A stretch of DNA of 64,000 bases from Conexibacter arvalis (GCF_014199525.1 NZ_JACHNU010000001.1:1773848-1837847); one strand, 5' to 3'. Positions 52,866 to 62,665 are shown, numbered from the stretch's first letter. The notes: generated by a model from the letters alone, not told the origin. A program made the numbers and translations.

Positions 52866-55649
52866 TCACTTCTTGGCGGCGCCTCTCTTTGCGTGGGCCT
52901 TGCCCTTCTTGCCTCTCGCCTCCGCCTTCACGCCACGGCAGCCGAAGATCCTGATCTTCTGCGACCGCGAGATCGCTCGGCCGCTCTGCCCGAGGATCGC
53001 GAGCTTGGCGTTCATCCCTCTTCTGACGCTCTTGGCGCAGAGGTTGCCGATCGTCCCGATCGGCCCGTTTCTGCCGGCCACGAGGTTGAGCGTGAACTTC
53101 GTGATCGGCACGTCCGGGACGGTGTCGAAGGTCGTCGCGAGCGTCAGGTTGCGCGGAATCGAGACCTTGCCGACGAGGTCGAAGTCGACCTCGCCCCGCA
53201 GCGCCACGACCAGGTCCGGGATTCTCCGCGCCGGGTTTCTGACGAAGTACACCTTCCCGCGCAGCGGGTCTCTCAGCACCGGCGTCACCGCCGTCGCGCT
53301 TCCGACCGCCAGCCGCTCCGGGCACTTCCCGGCCTCGTAGTCGGGCAGCGGGCAGGCGTTGTTGTTGATCACCGGCAGCCGTGCGTTGATGTTCCGCGGC
53401 AGGTTGACTCTCACCGATCTGAGATTGGCCTGCCCCGGCGTCATCTGCACGACCGTCTTGAACGGCACCGTGATCCGCGGCCGGGTCCGTCCCTTCTTCC
53501 CGACCCGCAGCCCCACCCGCGGCGTGAACGGGAGCGCGGCGCAGTCGCCGACCTGGAAGCGGTTACGGAGGTTGGCGACGACGTCGGCCACCGACCGCAC
53601 CTGCACGTCGATGCTCTTCGCCTCGCACGACGTCGGGTTGAACATGAAGCCCGGGCGATCGAGGATCAGCCGCACCTCGCGGATGTTCAGCGGGGTCCCC
53701 CCGAGGATCGTCGGCAGGTCGTCCGTCTCCGCCGTGATCGCCGCGGTGTGACGGTCGATGTGGAGCGCAGACCGCAGCACCACCGTGCCGAGGTCGAACG
53801 GGCCGGCCTGCGCCGGCACCACGATCGACATGCCGTAGGGGGCACCGCCGTGCGGGCCGGTCAGGTAGACGCCGGTTGGCGCCTTCCCGGGCTCCGGCAC
53901 CCAGATCGGCGAGCCGCCGGCACCGGTGGCGATCTGGACGTGTCCGATTCTCGAGGACTCCGGGCACGTGCCGGCGGCGGCTTGCGCCTCGCCGCACAGC
54001 GGCACGGACGACACCTTGCCGAGCAGCCCCTCGGGCAGTCGAACCGACTTGATCGCCTTCAGCTGCTGCTCCCCATCCTGGCGAGCGACCGTCAGCGCGA
54101 ACGGCGAGAACTCCCCCGCCGCCGGGTTGAGGGTGCCGGCGGCCAGCAGCGGGCCAAAGCCCGCAGGCGCGCAGCCCTGGTCGATCGCGAACGTCGACGA
54201 GGACGACGGCGACGAGCCGGCCCACCCGGTCGCCGCCAGCGTCGCTTCCTTGACCCCGCAGGTCGAGGGGTTCACGAGCGCGGCACGGTCACCGCCGTCC
54301 AAGCGGAGCGAGAGCCGCGAGAACGGCAGCTCCGGGTTGTCGGCGAACGTCGTCGCCAGCTGTCCGGTCGCCGGGTCGGCCTTGATGTGCCCTCGCAGCT
54401 TGATCCGCACGCCGGAGCTCGGATCGTGCGCGACCATGAACATCCGGTACATCTCGCCCGACGCCGGGTCCTGCGACCGTTGCTGGCCCATGTAGACCAC
54501 GCCGGTCAGCGGATCGGGCAGAAGCGGCGAGTCGATCCGCACCTCGCCGATCCGGCTTGCGGGCGGACAGGCTTCCGCCTCGGCCCTGCCCTCGCCGAGC
54601 TGCTCGTCGGTGCAGACGTCGAGCCCGCGCGCCCGGCCCGGCGAGATCGCAACGCCTTCGGGCAGCGTCACCGTCGCGTCCTTCAGCTGCGAGGCGATCA
54701 GCTCGTCCGGCCCCTCGCGCTGCCCCAGCCCGAGGTCGATCGCGTACCCCGACGGCTGCCCCGCCACCGAGTTGTCCGGCCGCACATCCAAGGTCGGCGC
54801 GAACGGCAGCTGGTCACAGCCGGTGAGCCCGTCGGTGATCCGGGCAGCGGTCGACACGGTGCGCTCCGGCTGCTGCCACGAGCGAATGGCGATCTTCGCG
54901 TCGAGCGGGACGCCGCAGCGCGTCGGCGCCCACATGAACGGCTTGCGCGCACCGGAGCCGCGACCGCCGTACGAACGACCCGAGCCGCTCGTCAGCGGTC
55001 CCGGACCGTTGTGGTCGGCCGGCACGCCCCACAAGGTGAGCTGCTGGCCGTAGACCGCCGCCGCGGTCGAGATGCCCTTGACGTTCGACACCAGCCGGTA
55101 GCCGCCGTCGGGGGTGACGCGAACGTCGATGACGACCGAGATGTTGATGAGCCAGAAACCGAGCCGCGCGGCGACTCCCTTCGGCGCCGGCAGACGGTGC
55201 ACCAGCACCGGGAGCGGCACGACGCCCGACGGCGGCACCGGCGTCAGCGCCAGCCGCAGGACCGCCTCGCCGACCGCGGTCTCCATCGGGCAGGTGGGCG
55301 TGTCCCGCGCCGTGCCGTTGCACACGGGGACGGCGTTGAGGTTGCCGAGGATGCCCGGTGGCAGCCAGGTGTCGACGTCCTTCAACGACTCGGTCGGCAC
55401 GACGTTGCCCGCCCCGTCGGGCTCCCGGGTGGTCAGGTCGAAGGCGACCCGCAGGTTGGGGTGGGCTCCGGCCTGCTGCTGCGGATTGCCGTCGCTATCC
55501 AGCAGTTGCACCGTTGCCGATCCGGGAGCGAAGTCGAACGCCGGCGCCGCGGATGCCGCCGGCGCGAAGGCCGCGATGGCGCCGGCCGCCGCCAGCGCCC
55601 CGACCAGCCAGCGGCGAGCGGAGGAGCGCCTGGTGTCGGTGGTGGGCAT
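52866..55649 (-). CDS. Large exported protein with repeated beta domains, function unknown
   Basis: 927 residues from ATG 55649 (AGGAGG just upstream). The signal peptide covers about 1-38 (WLVGALAAAGAIAAFAPAAS, cut near ASA-AP). The mature part is a series of beta-rich modules with the recurring pattern LP-G...(C)..E..., CPxxSRIGxVxI and ...L.GxVYxG, seen around residues 60-120, 320-360, 555-600 and 800-860. The tail is Lys/Arg-rich (EARGKKGKAHAKRGAAKK). No catalytic motif is seen. It shares a 101-base gap and probably a transcript with the propeller protein upstream. AGA codons are common. Confidence 0.75.
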   Translation of the reverse strand: MPTTDTRRSSARRWLVGALAAAGAIAAFAPAASAAPAFDFAPGSATVQLLDSDGNPQQQAGAHPNLRVAFDLTTREPDGAGNVVPTESLKDVDTWLPPGILGNLNAVPVCNGTARDTPTCPMETAVGEAVLRLALTPVPPSGVVPLPVLVHRLPAPKGVAARLGFWLINISVVIDVRVTPDGGYRLVSNVKGISTAAAVYGQQLTLWGVPADHNGPGPLTSGSGRSYGGRGSGARKPFMWAPTRCGVPLDAKIAIRSWQQPERTVSTAARITDGLTGCDQLPFAPTLDVRPDNSVAGQPSGYAIDLGLGQREGPDELIASQLKDATVTLPEGVAISPGRARGLDVCTDEQLGEGRAEAEACPPASRIGEVRIDSPLLPDPLTGVVYMGQQRSQDPASGEMYRMFMVAHDPSSGVRIKLRGHIKADPATGQLATTFADNPELPFSRLSLRLDGGDRAALVNPSTCGVKEATLAATGWAGSSPSSSSTFAIDQGCAPAGFGPLLAAGTLNPAAGEFSPFALTVARQDGEQQLKAIKSVRLPEGLLGKVSSVPLCGEAQAAAGTCPESSRIGHVQIATGAGGSPIWVPEPGKAPTGVYLTGPHGGAPYGMSIVVPAQAGPFDLGTVVLRSALHIDRHTAAITAETDDLPTILGGTPLNIREVRLILDRPGFMFNPTSCEAKSIDVQVRSVADVVANLRNRFQVGDCAALPFTPRVGLRVGKKGRTRPRITVPFKTVVQMTPGQANLRSVRVNLPRNINARLPVINNNACPLPDYEAGKCPERLAVGSATAVTPVLRDPLRGKVYFVRNPARRIPDLVVALRGEVDFDLVGKVSIPRNLTLATTFDTVPDVPITKFTLNLVAGRNGPIGTIGNLCAKSVRRGMNAKLAILGQSGRAISRSQKIRIFGCRGVKAEARGKKGKAHAKRGAAKK

Positions 55650-55750
55650 CGTCCTCCTGCTCTTCCGGTCACGGGTTGTCGTAGACGCGAGGGCGTCACC
55701 GTCCATGAGCTCCTCCGTTCTGGTGGCTCTCCCAGCCATGTCGACCGACA

Positions 55751-57949
55751 TCAGCGGCCGCCCTTCTCGGCCTCGGCTCGCTTTGCCTTGGCCTCGGCGC
55801 GCTTGGCCTTCGTCTTGGGTCGCTTGGCCTTCGGCTGCTTGAACGTGACCGTGATCGCCTTCGAGGCCGACTGGCCGCTCTTTGCCTTGTAGGAGACGCG
55901 GACGTTGACCTTCAGCTTCCGTCTCTTCTTCAGCGCCTTCTTGGCCTTCGCGCTCAGCGCGACCTTGACCGCGTAGGTCCCGCCCTTCGGCGCCGGCTTG
56001 CTGGCCCGCCGGAGCTGAGCGCCGCCGACCGAGATGCGCCCGGCATCCGGCACCCGCACCTTCAACTTGGCAGCCCAGCCGGTCACCGCCTTCAGCTTCG
56101 AAACGCCGACCGACGCACGCGTCGGCTCCGGAACCAACGGCAGATTCCCGTGACCGGTGAAGCTCAGCGAGCCGATCACGATCGGAGCGGGCGCGGGGGC
56201 ACCGGGCCCCTGACAGTCGCCGGCCCCGCACGGTGGCGCCTCCGGTTGCGGCGCTGGGAACCCGCCGCCCCGCCGGAGGCTGTACAGGTCGGGCACGGGC
56301 GCGTCTTCGTCCTGCGGCAGCAGCGACTGCCGCGTGATCACGAAGACGTCGGTGCCCTGAGACGTGACGCCGGCGAAGCGCGCGTCGCTCTGCTCGGACC
56401 CGGCGGCCAGCAGCCGGACCCGCCCGTCGTGGAACTCGTAGACGCTTCCGGGACCCTCCGGCGCTTCCGGCGTCAGCGCCGCGGTGCTCATGAAGAAGAA
56501 GCTCGAGCCGTCGGCGGTGAAGCTCTCGGTCAGCGCGTTGCGGACGTCCGCCGGTGCGTTTACGTCCCGCGTGCCGAACGAGGCCGTCCCGCCGGAGGCC
56601 GCGCCCGGCCGGCAGGAGACGCAGGTCAGCGTGCCTTCGGCCCCCTCCGTGGCGTCGTAGACGTACATCTGCCGGCCGGCGTAGCCGCCGTCGATCCCGG
56701 TGGTGCTGAGGAACGCCAGCCGCTCGCCGTTGCGCGACACCGCGACGACCGGGTTTCCGCCAGTGCCGGCGCTCGGGTGGATCTCGCGGAAGACGCCGTC
56801 GTCGAGCAGCGCCAACGACCCGCTCACATACAGGTAGAGCCGGCGCAGGTCGCGGTCACCGCCGAGCACGATAGGTCTGGCGTTCGGCGCGGGCCCGCGG
56901 TAGCGCACCGCGTCGGCGCCGTCGGCGTATTCGTACTCGTAGACGCCCCAGCCGCTGGCGGGCGCGTCGTCGGTCAGCGGCCGCGAGCAGCGGAACAGGA
57001 TCCGCCGGCCGTCGGCCGACATCCCAAAGAAGTCCGGGTTCACACAAGTGGTGTCGGCCGGGTCGCCGGAGCGCTCCGAGCGGCCGACGACCGACGTCGT
57101 CGCATCGGGTCGCAGCGCGTCGTGCCGGACGTAGAGCGCGGACCCGGCGGTGAACGCCACGGTCTGCCCGTCGTCGCTGATCCCCGGCGCCCGGACGTGG
57201 CCGACGGGGCGGGCATCGGGCAGCGCGGCGCCGTCCGATCCGATGCCCACGTCGACCACGCGGTCGCCGTCGTGCACGTAGCTCCGCGCCTGGTTGCCGG
57301 ACGACGACCGGATCTGGAGGAACACCTGCCGCGCGTCGCGCGAGACGCCGACGGCTTCGGCTCGGCCCAGCGTGCCGTCGGGCGCGAGCGCGTTCGACAA
57401 CCACCTGAACGCGCCGAACGCGCCGACGCGGTAGATGTTCGTCCCGTTGCCCGGGCGGATCGCTTCCGGCAGGTACGGGTAGGCCGTCTCCTGGATCAGC
57501 GTGTCGAGCCTCCCGTCCGCCGCCACGAACACGGGGGCGTGCGAGCTGGTCGGGATCGTCTCGACCGGACGCGGCTGCATTCCGACCGTCTCCCAGCCGG
57601 TGGCGCCGCGCCGGGCGCGGTAGAACGTCGGCCCATTGTTGTTCTGCACGTCGCCGAACGCACCGAGCGACTGCATCAGCACGCCGCCGCTCTCGCCGTC
57701 GTCGTCGGCAGCCTGCAGCACGTGGTCGATCGGCTGGCCGGCCTTGTCGACCGGTGAGACCAGCTCCAGCGCGCGATCGGTCGGCGGCGGCGCCGGCGCC
57801 GGCCGCGGCGCGATCGGCACCGCCGCCGACGCTGGACCGGCCGCCGCCGCACCGACGGCAAGCGCCATCGATGTGAGTGGCACGGTCAGGATCGCGCCTC
57901 GAGCTCCGGCCCTCGCAATCGCTCGGTGCACGGACGAACGCATGCTCAT
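55751..57949 (-). CDS. Exported beta-propeller (TolB/PD40-like) protein
   Basis: 732 residues from ATG 57949 (GGGAG five bases upstream). The signal peptide covers about 1-41. After a Pro-rich linker comes RALELVSPVDKAGQPID, a start seen in many exported actinobacterial propeller proteins. PD40/WD40-like blades follow (about 55-590), such as GVSRDARQVFLQI, GISDDGQTVAFTAGSALYV, GMSADGRRILFRCS and AVSRNGERLAFLSTTG. The last 110 residues form a beta domain and a repeated Lys/Ala-rich tail (KAKRAEAKAKRAEAEKGG). Probably surface-bound; no enzymatic site is seen. Confidence 0.78.
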   Translation of the reverse strand: MSMRSSVHRAIARAGARGAILTVPLTSMALAVGAAAAGPASAAVPIAPRPAPAPPPTDRALELVSPVDKAGQPIDHVLQAADDDGESGGVLMQSLGAFGDVQNNNGPTFYRARRGATGWETVGMQPRPVETIPTSSHAPVFVAADGRLDTLIQETAYPYLPEAIRPGNGTNIYRVGAFGAFRWLSNALAPDGTLGRAEAVGVSRDARQVFLQIRSSSGNQARSYVHDGDRVVDVGIGSDGAALPDARPVGHVRAPGISDDGQTVAFTAGSALYVRHDALRPDATTSVVGRSERSGDPADTTCVNPDFFGMSADGRRILFRCSRPLTDDAPASGWGVYEYEYADGADAVRYRGPAPNARPIVLGGDRDLRRLYLYVSGSLALLDDGVFREIHPSAGTGGNPVVAVSRNGERLAFLSTTGIDGGYAGRQMYVYDATEGAEGTLTCVSCRPGAASGGTASFGTRDVNAPADVRNALTESFTADGSSFFFMSTAALTPEAPEGPGSVYEFHDGRVRLLAAGSEQSDARFAGVTSQGTDVFVITRQSLLPQDEDAPVPDLYSLRRGGGFPAPQPEAPPCGAGDCQGPGAPAPAPIVIGSLSFTGHGNLPLVPEPTRASVGVSKLKAVTGWAAKLKVRVPDAGRISVGGAQLRRASKPAPKGGTYAVKVALSAKAKKALKKRRKLKVNVRVSYKAKSGQSASKAITVTFKQPKAKRPKTKAKRAEAKAKRAEAEKGGR

Positions 57950-58142
57950 CGGTCTCCCTCTCCTCTCCCATTGGCGATCGTGAGCGCGGCGCCCGCGCCC
58001 GCGCGCAGTCCGAGCGGCCCGGCGGACGCGCGCGTGCGCGCCGACGTTCCGCCGCGGATCGGCGAGTTCGGCATCAGACTCTCCTTGGTGCTTGGGGTAT
58101 GTCGCCGCCCTCAGCGACCCGACGCGCGAGCGACCCCCCCGC

Positions 58143-58172
58143 ACAGTAGACATCTGTGTTTATTCCTGTCAA
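58143..58172 (-). promoter_or_regulatory. Promoter of the exported propeller protein gene
   Basis: On the minus strand TTGACA (58172-58167), an 18-base spacer and TACTGT (58148-58143), in a short AT-rich patch. It gives a leader of roughly 190 bases before the ATG at 57949. Confidence 0.5.
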
Positions 58173-58564
58173 GGGCCCACCGTCTGGCGCAGCGCCGCTC
58201 GACGCCCGTCGCGGGGGCCTGGCACGGCAGGAGCGATCTGACGCCCGCGCCGCCGGTGCTGAACCACGCGACGGGTTCAAGCAGCCGGGTTCGCGCGGGC
58301 GTGGGCTGCGATCAACTCGGCCAGCCGGCCGGGCTGCTGGAGGACGGCGAGTGGGAGGCCGGCTCCGCCGGCGGCCCTTCCGCCGAGACGTGGGTCGCGC
58401 CAGCGACGCCCGTCCGACTCGTCACGGCACGCTCGTCGCAACGCTGATCGGCGCGCCCCTGAACGGGTGAGACGGTCGGCATCTGGCCCGCGGCGCGCAT
58501 CGTGAGCATCCGGGCGAACACGACCGGCACCGACGAGTTCACGATCGCCTCCTGATACCAGGCG

Positions 58565-58693
58565 ATGCGCCAGTGCGTCGGCGTCGCCGGCTTCTACAAC
58601 CTCCGCGTGCTGCAGCTCGGGCTCGGGTCGGAAGCACCGCCGACCGATGAGCAGACCGCCGCATTCGACGACATCGTCACGATCGCGGATTGA
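58565..58693 (+). pseudogene. Short coding remnant of unknown origin
   Basis: A 42-codon frame reading MRQCVGVAGFYNLRVLQLGL then GSEAPPTDEQTAAFDDIVTI and AD-stop. Residue composition is protein-like, but I recognise no family. Another frame just upstream (ANTTGTDEFTIAS) looks like the same gene after a frameshift. Probably the eroded 3' end of a lost gene. Confidence 0.25.
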
Positions 58694-58938
58694 GGGCATG
58701 AATGTCGTGGCCACCGCGGGCAGCAACGCTGCTGAGCACCTGATTTCGACGACCGCAATCGCTCGGCCCGGTGGCCCGCGGATCAACGTCGCGAGCGCGT
58801 TCCGCGCGGCAGGTCTGGGCGCGGTCGTAGACAGCGCCCCGCCGGTCGGTGCTCCGCCGCCTCAGCCGCCGCCACCCGATGACGATCGTCGTGATCTCGC
58901 GCCGCCGCATGCGCGGCTGTTTGCGGGGCCTCTACTTA

Positions 58939-58985
58939 GGGTGAGCAGGGGGACTTGAACCCGCGACCGCCTGGACCACAAGCAG
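58939..58985 (-). other. tRNA-His(GTG) 3'-half fragment (candidate attachment-site remnant 3)
   Basis: The minus strand reads CTTGTGGTCCAGG, then CGGTCGCGGGTTCAAGTCC and CCCTGCTCACCC. This is the anticodon loop with GTG, variable loop, T-arm and acceptor 3' strand of an actinobacterial tRNA-His; the 5' half is absent. Such 3' halves are what integrases leave at the far end of an element inserted in a tRNA gene. It marks the left edge of the segment with FRG/DUF262 and the integrase. Confidence 0.65.
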
Positions 58986-59109
58986 CAGCGCTGGTGGCGG
59001 GGTGGTGTGACGGAAGGTGGCGGTTTGCAGGTATTTTGCGGCTGAGCACCGCGCCCGCCAGGCTCTGGAACGACGGCGATAGACGCGGATTGCTGCCGAT
59101 TCGGCGGGA

Positions 59110-59140
59110 TTCAGGCACTCGCGCGGCTGGAGTGCCTGAA
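59110..59140 (-). terminator. Hairpin after the DUF262 gene
   Basis: TTCAGGCACTC and GAGTGCCTGAA form a perfect 11-bp stem with a nine-base loop, 58 bases beyond the DUF262 stop on the minus strand. Confidence 0.6.
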
Positions 59141-59197
59141 CGTGCGGCCGAAACGCCCGCCGCTGTTGAGCGGCGTCGCTCTCCCTGGTGACGGCTC

Positions 59198-60328
59198 TCA
59201 GAGGAGGTCTTGGGCCGTGACTTCCTCGGGTGGAGAGGCCATGAGTCTTCGTCCCAGAGGAAGTGTCTTCACCAAACGGTCCTGCGTCGCCAAGCCGGTT
59301 GCGAACCGTGTGTTCATCTCCGGGATGAGCCAGAGCGTTCTTGCCGCAGTTTCGATGTCCGCACGCGGCATGCGGCCGTTCGCCAGGTGGAACGCGGCCC
59401 CCAGCGCGATAACCTCAAATGAGGTGTTGAGGAACTGGCCACGAAACCGGTTGCGGCTTTTATCCCATTTCCGGAAGATGTCCTCGCCGCCGTGGTCTGC
59501 AAGGAAGGAGAACGTACGATCGAATGTGTCGTCAAGTTGCGCCCACGACGATGGATCGGCCGCAAGCTCGACTGACCAGTCGTCCAGGCGAGAGGAGAAG
59601 TCGCTCAGACCGGCCCGCGCGACGTGACGATTGTGCAACATGAGAAATCGGAGCACGAGTTCAATGTCGTACTGTTCCGCAATGAGCCGCTCGCTCAAGT
59701 TGACACAATTAGTGAAGCTCTCCTGTCTCGCAAGCTTCACAAGCCATGACAGGCAGTCAGCATTGGCTCCCGAGATAAATGCCGAGCGGATCTCCTGCGA
59801 CGTCAGAGCGGAGCCAAAGCTATTCAAGCGTTGGAAAAGGTCGAATCTGGCCTTGGGGTCGGATCCCCGTTTGATCACCCGCAAGTCGAGGCGGGCCAGG
59901 CGGATGTCGAGTTTCTGCGCGGCGCTCAGCTCGACGGCCGGATCTGTCGAACTCCAGGTTCGCCCCTCGAGATTCGGCAGAAACTTCGTTCCGGACAGTG
60001 TGAGCGATGGTCGGATCGATCCGTCGGCGTTCATGAGCAGACCCTGCAATTCGAGCAATGTACTTACGCGCTGCAAACCATCGACGAGTTCCCAGCCGCC
60101 TGATTCAGCTTGGGCCACAAAGAACGATGGGAGAGGGATTCCCAAGAGGATGCTCTCGACGAGACGGCTCTTTTGTGCGTGATCCCAGCGAAAGAGACGC
60201 TGGAACTCGGGACGAATCTCCAGCGTGCCTTCTCGGTAGAGATTCGAAAGTTCGCTCACCGACATGCTGATCGTGTCGGCGGAGATCTCGACACGCGCAG
60301 CGGCGATTTCTGCTTCCAACTGGTCCAT
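59198..60328 (-). CDS. DUF262 (ParB/GmrSD-like) protein, candidate defence effector
   Basis: 376 residues. N-terminal DUF262 domain (about 15-230): LSNLYREGTLEIRPEFQRLF, RWDHAQKSRLVESILLGIPL, FFVAQAESGGWELVDGLQRV. PxFQR and DGxQR are the conserved active motifs of this ParB-related nuclease/NTPase fold, found in GmrS and other anti-phage proteins. Then FDLFQRLNSFGSALTSQEIR and a helical C-terminal half without a clear HNH nuclease motif. It starts 2 bases after the FRG gene, so the two form a coupled pair. Composition is clearly less GC-rich than the host core. Confidence 0.82.
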   Translation of the reverse strand: MDQLEAEIAAARVEISADTISMSVSELSNLYREGTLEIRPEFQRLFRWDHAQKSRLVESILLGIPLPSFFVAQAESGGWELVDGLQRVSTLLELQGLLMNADGSIRPSLTLSGTKFLPNLEGRTWSSTDPAVELSAAQKLDIRLARLDLRVIKRGSDPKARFDLFQRLNSFGSALTSQEIRSAFISGANADCLSWLVKLARQESFTNCVNLSERLIAEQYDIELVLRFLMLHNRHVARAGLSDFSSRLDDWSVELAADPSSWAQLDDTFDRTFSFLADHGGEDIFRKWDKSRNRFRGQFLNTSFEVIALGAAFHLANGRMPRADIETAARTLWLIPEMNTRFATGLATQDRLVKTLPLGRRLMASPPEEVTAQDLL

Positions 60329-60330
60329 AA

Positions 60331-61125
60331 CTAATTCATCTCCGCCTCTGCGATGTCTTGCCCGACCCCTGCCAAGTCTGGAAACACAGCAGAGCGCGTG
60401 ATGCCGAGCAGTTTCAGGCCGTTGAGGATGTTCTGTTGGGAGTCGTCTATACAGATCTTCTCAAGAACATCTGAGTGGGTCACTACTGCCGGCGAGTCTT
60501 CCATTGCTGTGTCATTCTTGCCGGCAACAGTGAACGTACCCTGCTGCGCCACGATGCGAGCGCTGTTGTGCGTGCCGAAGAGAGCGACTGGCCAGGGGGC
60601 AAACCGTGCATCCTCGATTCCAGGTGCCCATGAATCGATCGCTGCGTCGGACGTAGCAAGAATTCTGATCGCTTCGCCGTATCCGTCGAGTCGCGGATTG
60701 AGGCGGTTGAGACGAACTGGGTCGAGCACCCACAAGGTAGGTCTACAACTACCTGTGCCGCATTCGCACTGCGTCGGCTGATGTGAGGCCGCGAAGTAAG
60801 CGCCCACAAGGGCGTTCTCGCTCCAGTCGAGCAACCGCGTGGGAACCCCGAAATGCTGCATTGCAAACAACTGCTCCCAGTCTCGCTGGGGATACCCTTC
60901 GGGCCACAGGGGAAGGCTGCGCTGGCGAAAGCGCGTGATGAGACGAAGTTCCGTCTCGAGGAGTCTCGCCGAATCAAATGGTGCGAGCTTGCGTACAAGC
61001 GACGGCTGCAGCCTCCGCGATGCGCAGCCCTGCCCTCGGAACCAGCGCGCCACGCCCGTAGGAAGGGACAAGAGGTGGCTCAGGAGTTCAGTGAGGTCGC
61101 TTACAGACGTCTCTTTGAGTGGCAC
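60331..61125 (-). CDS. FRG-domain protein, partner of DUF262
   Basis: 264 residues from a GTG; there is no good Shine-Dalgarno, but a TACGCT box lies 8 bases upstream, so the transcript may be leaderless. FRG domain: RWFRGQGCASRRLQPSLVRK (the FRGQ motif, about 28-47) and the second conserved block FAMQHFGVPTRLLDWSENAL VGAYFAA (about 90-115, shown in two parts). The rest gives WVLDPVRLNRLNP and an acidic end. FRG proteins are widespread in phage and defence islands, but their biochemistry is poorly known. It is the first gene of a two-gene, low-GC unit with DUF262. Confidence 0.82.
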   Translation of the reverse strand: MPLKETSVSDLTELLSHLLSLPTGVARWFRGQGCASRRLQPSLVRKLAPFDSARLLETELRLITRFRQRSLPLWPEGYPQRDWEQLFAMQHFGVPTRLLDWSENALVGAYFAASHQPTQCECGTGSCRPTLWVLDPVRLNRLNPRLDGYGEAIRILATSDAAIDSWAPGIEDARFAPWPVALFGTHNSARIVAQQGTFTVAGKNDTAMEDSPAVVTHSDVLEKICIDDSQQNILNGLKLLGITRSAVFPDLAGVGQDIAEAEMN

Positions 61126-61255
61126 GGCCGGCGAGCGTACCAGGGGCTACGTGCTGCGGGCGCGATTCAGACCTGCGCCCAGCTAGTCGCCGCTGGCGGA
61201 GTCAGCCCGAACTGGACTCGCGCACGGACAGACCTTGCCGTGTTTTGGAGCAAAG

Positions 61256-62586
61256 CTAGGTCGGACCGCGTGCTTGGACGAGCGCCTGCATTTGCCCGCT
61301 ACGTCGGTCCGTGACGTGGACGTACGTGCGGAGGGTGAAGTGGGGGTCGGTGTGGCCGAGCTGGGCCATGACGGTGGCGGGGTCGGTGCCGCAGGCGACG
61401 AGGATTGAGGCGTAGGTGTGGCGGAGCTTGTGGGGCGTCAGGCCCGCAGGGAGCGGTGCGTGGCCGCGCTCGGCGAGGAGGTGGTCGGCGATGGGATCGT
61501 GGGTTGGAGGACGCGGTTGCGGAGGTTGTCCTTGTCGCGCTGGGTGCCTGATTCGGTTGGGAAGACGAGGTCGTCGGGGCCGGCGGCGGGGCTGCGGTCG
61601 CGGTGAGCGGTCAGGACGGCTCTGAGGATTGGAAGGAGGTCGATGGTGCGGCGGCCGGCGTCGGTTTTGGAGCGGGTGACGTGGAGGCGGGCGCCTGGGA
61701 GGTCGATGTCGCGCCAGCGGAGCTGGCACAGCTCGTGGGCGCGCAGGCCGGCGAACAGGAGCGTGGCGATGATTGCGTGGCGGTTGCGCATGCGGTGGCG
61801 GGGGTCGGCATCCAGTTGCGCGGCGGCTTCCAGCAGCGCCTGAATCGGTTCTGCGGCGTCCAGATGGACCGGGCGGGGCTTTGGGGCCTTCAGGCGCCGG
61901 CGGCGGCCTGTGGCGGGGTTGTCGGCAATGTGGCCGTACTCCCGCGCGAGGGCCAGCACGGCTTGGAGCACGTCGATCGTCTTGTTGACGGTGGCCGGGG
62001 AGAGCGGGCGCAGCACTGGGCCGGTGCCGTCAGGGCCTGAGCGGAGCGGGCGGCCGGCCTCGATCGCTTGGCGGCGGCGGTCGGATTCGGCGACCTTGGT
62101 GCGGCGGTAGGCGTCGACGGCTGCGATGTCGATCGCGGTCAGGGGCGTGTGGGCGAAGTGCGGGAGCAGGTGGTGGGTGAGCGCCCAGCGCTCGTACTCG
62201 ACGGTCCGGGGCGCGACCTCGCCTTCGCGGCGGGCGAGCCAGTCGGTGGCGAACTCGTGGAACGTCGGGACCGCCGCGCTTGTGCGTTCACCTGGGTGGC
62301 CGTGGCCGTCGTCGGCGGAGTTCCGCGCGGGGCCAGCGGCCGGTGCGGCTGCGGCGCCGTTCGCCGCGCGTGGGCGGCTGCCGCGCTCTGGCGGGATCCA
62401 GATGCCGCGGCGGACGTCGGCCATGACGTCGAGCAGCTCCTCTTCGGCTCTCGCGCGGTCCCAGCCGTCGCGCTCCAGGCCGAGGGTCACGTATTGGCGT
62501 CTGCCGTTGGCGAGGAAGCGCAGCGCGTAGCCGCGGCCGGACTTCCACTGGCGCTCGACTACCTGGCCGCTGCGGGAGCGGGTCAT
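61256..62586 (-). pseudogene. Tyrosine-recombinase integrase with a frameshift
   Basis: The frame from ATG 62586 (a GTG at 62595 is possible) encodes a SAM-like N-terminal domain (TFHEFATDWLARREGEVAPR) and the start of the catalytic domain with Arg I (FAGLRAHELCQLRWRDIDL) and Lys (TRSKTDAGRRTIDL), up to NLRNRVLQPT near 61498. The rest of the catalytic domain is in another frame: ADHLLAERGHAPLPAGLTPH, HKLRHTYASI (HxxR), QLGHTDPHFTLRTYVHV (His and nucleophile Tyr), stop at 61256. A single-base shift near 61495 therefore splits the active site. It is either a dead integrase or a sequencing slip. A 320-bp truncated copy lies at 49916-50237. Confidence 0.8.
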
Positions 62587-62665
62587 CGCGACCACCCCCG
62601 GACCGGCGCCACGGCGGCGGCGCCGAGGTGTCGAGGCGGTGTGAGCGGAGTTGGAGAGTGTGTTG

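Larger units (their letters stand above)
57950..58938. other. Gene-poor stretch between propeller gene and tRNA-His fragment 3
   Basis: About 1 kb without a convincing full gene. It contains the promoter at 58143-58172 and a short coding-like remnant at 58565-58693. Long open frames on both strands here have no recognisable domain or consistent composition, and I regard them as noise. Confidence 0.5.

Noticed and set aside
58277..58786. Minus-strand frame of about 170 codons
   Set aside because: No recognisable domain, start site or protein-like composition; it overlaps a more protein-like plus-strand remnant.
60853..61314. Plus-strand frame opposite the FRG gene start
   Set aside because: The FRG frame on the minus strand carries conserved FRGQ and PTRLLDW motifs; the opposite frame has none.
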